Assembly (NCBI GenBank): GCA_015493675.1
Contig: WGCR01000609.1
Span: forward strand, 1 to 6,549
Origin: Anaerolineae bacterium
Lineage (GTDB): Bacteria; Chloroflexota; Anaerolineae; J102
Direction of reading: 5' to 3'
Length of the DNA stretch: 6,549 nucleotides
The translations under genes were made by a program, and so were the position numbers. Below are positions 6,090 to 6,549 of the stretch, in pieces (the stretch's first letter is position 1; each line of letters starts with the position of its first letter). The notes below the pieces were generated by a model. That model had not been told where the DNA came from and did no database searches. It saw only the letters and a program-made list of their open reading frames with translations.

Positions 6090-6098
6090 AGTATAGCA
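6090..6098 (-). promoter_or_regulatory. Candidate extended -10 promoter of the antiporter-glyA unit
   Basis: The minus strand reads TGCTATACT (6098-6090), an extended -10 with TATACT. No good -35 is found at 16-18 bp. Transcription would start near 6083, giving a leader of about 124 nt to ATG 5959. It has the same form as the element before selA. Confidence 0.45.
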
Positions 6099-6259
6099 CG
6101 TCAGCCGCCAAACATCCGAACATGCCATCTCATATACTTCGCTAATGCAATCCTAATACCCTGCATATACTCAGGCGGTATGCTAAAAACAGCAAATCAT
6201 CGGGCCGACAGTTCGTCATGCCCGCAAGAACTTATTTCTCGAAATACAACCTGATCCTG
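6099..6259 (+). promoter_or_regulatory. dnaK upstream/leader region, promoter not resolved
   Basis: This divergent spacer must hold the dnaK promoter. Two CATATACT octamers occur at 6131-6138 and 6165-6172 minus one base (TATACT at 6133-6138 and 6166-6171) and either could be a -10, but neither has a recognisable -35. A weak hairpin CGGGC (6201-6205) with GCCCG (6220-6224) lies in the leader. I do not see a CIRCE operator (TTAGCACTC-N9-GAGTGCTAA) or a clear sigma-32 promoter, so heat-shock control cannot be assigned. Confidence 0.35.
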
Positions 6260-6265
6260 AGGAGG
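6260..6265 (+). promoter_or_regulatory. Shine-Dalgarno of dnaK
   Basis: AGGAGG lies 11 nt before the ATG at 6277, a somewhat long spacing but the only good match, and it supports this start. Confidence 0.8.
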
Positions 6266-6276
6266 ATTTTTGAACA

Positions 6277-6549
6277 ATGGCTAAAATCGTAGGTATCGAC
6301 CTCGGCACCACCAACAGCGTTATCGCCGTGATGGAAGGCGGTGATGTGAGTGTGATCCCCAATGCAGAGGGCGGTCGCACGACCCCTTCTGTGGTTGCCT
6401 TCAATAAAAATGGCGAGCGTCTGGTGGGCACCACTGCCAAGCGCCAGGCTATCGTCAATCCCGAAAACACTTTTTATTCCATCAAACGGCTCATGGGGCG
6501 GCGCTACGAAGACCCTGAGACCCAGCGCACCATGAGCATGGTCTCTTAC
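6277..6549 (+). CDS. dnaK: Chaperone DnaK (Hsp70), N-terminal part, truncated by window end
   Basis: The first 91 residues of the Hsp70 ATPase domain are present. DnaK binds exposed hydrophobic peptides in an ATP-dependent cycle with DnaJ and GrpE in the cytoplasm. The phosphate-1 loop MAKIVGIDLGTTNSVIAVME opens the protein, followed by NAEGGRTTPSVVAF (29-42), VGTTAKRQAIVNPENT (50-65) and SIKRLMGRRYED (68-79), all hallmark DnaK sequence. Start ATG 6277 gives the standard N-terminus. The frame is open to the right edge; the rest, and any grpE or dnaJ neighbour, is outside. It is the only plus-strand gene and is transcribed divergently from the antiporter. Confidence 0.97.
   Translation, partial: MAKIVGIDLGTTNSVIAVMEGGDVSVIPNAEGGRTTPSVVAFNKNGERLVGTTAKRQAIVNPENTFYSIKRLMGRRYEDPETQRTMSMVSY

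Noticed and set aside
1..6549. CRISPR array, insertion sequence, toxin-antitoxin or defence genes
   Set aside because: I looked for regularly spaced repeats, transposase motifs and small gene pairs and saw none; all long frames are assigned to housekeeping or membrane proteins.

Overview
This looks like an ordinary bacterial chromosomal segment of moderately high GC. It holds six protein-coding genes (two cut by the window ends), one tRNA, and intergenic signals. Five genes and the tRNA are on the minus strand; only dnaK at the right edge is on the plus strand. The best lineage guess is Chloroflexota (Anaerolineae/Caldilineae-like). This rests mainly on the GGDLI...PGYP form of the DUF2723 membrane protein and on general resemblance of the other proteins, so it is an inference of moderate strength.

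Layout from right to left along the minus strand. A CPA1-type Na+/H+ antiporter (start about 5959, or possibly 6073) is followed 29 nt later by glyA (4328-3048), which reads as a two-gene transcription unit. Downstream of glyA lies about 390 bp without a gene, containing a cluster of dyad symmetries: a 6-bp hairpin, a perfect 13-bp inverted repeat enclosing a smaller hairpin, and two perfect palindromes. Next comes infA (2655-2410), with a TTG start and a strong Shine-Dalgarno. It is followed by tRNA-Val(TAC) (2303-2230) and an intrinsic terminator whose T-tract overlaps an extended -10 promoter element for selA. selA (2134-749) is followed 13 nt later by a DUF2723 polytopic membrane protein that runs off the left edge. 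On the plus strand, dnaK starts at 6277 and runs off the right edge; its 5' region is divergent from the antiporter.

Functionally these are mostly housekeeping genes: one-carbon metabolism (glyA), translation initiation (infA), tRNA, chaperone (dnaK), cation/proton exchange, and selenocysteine synthesis (selA, implying a Sec-decoding organism although selB, selC and selD are not in the window). I see no CRISPR array, insertion sequence, prophage or defence system, and nothing that amounts to a new biological system. The points most worth a second look are the palindrome-rich glyA-infA spacer, the start codons of infA and the antiporter, and the altered PLP-loop residues of the SHMT.
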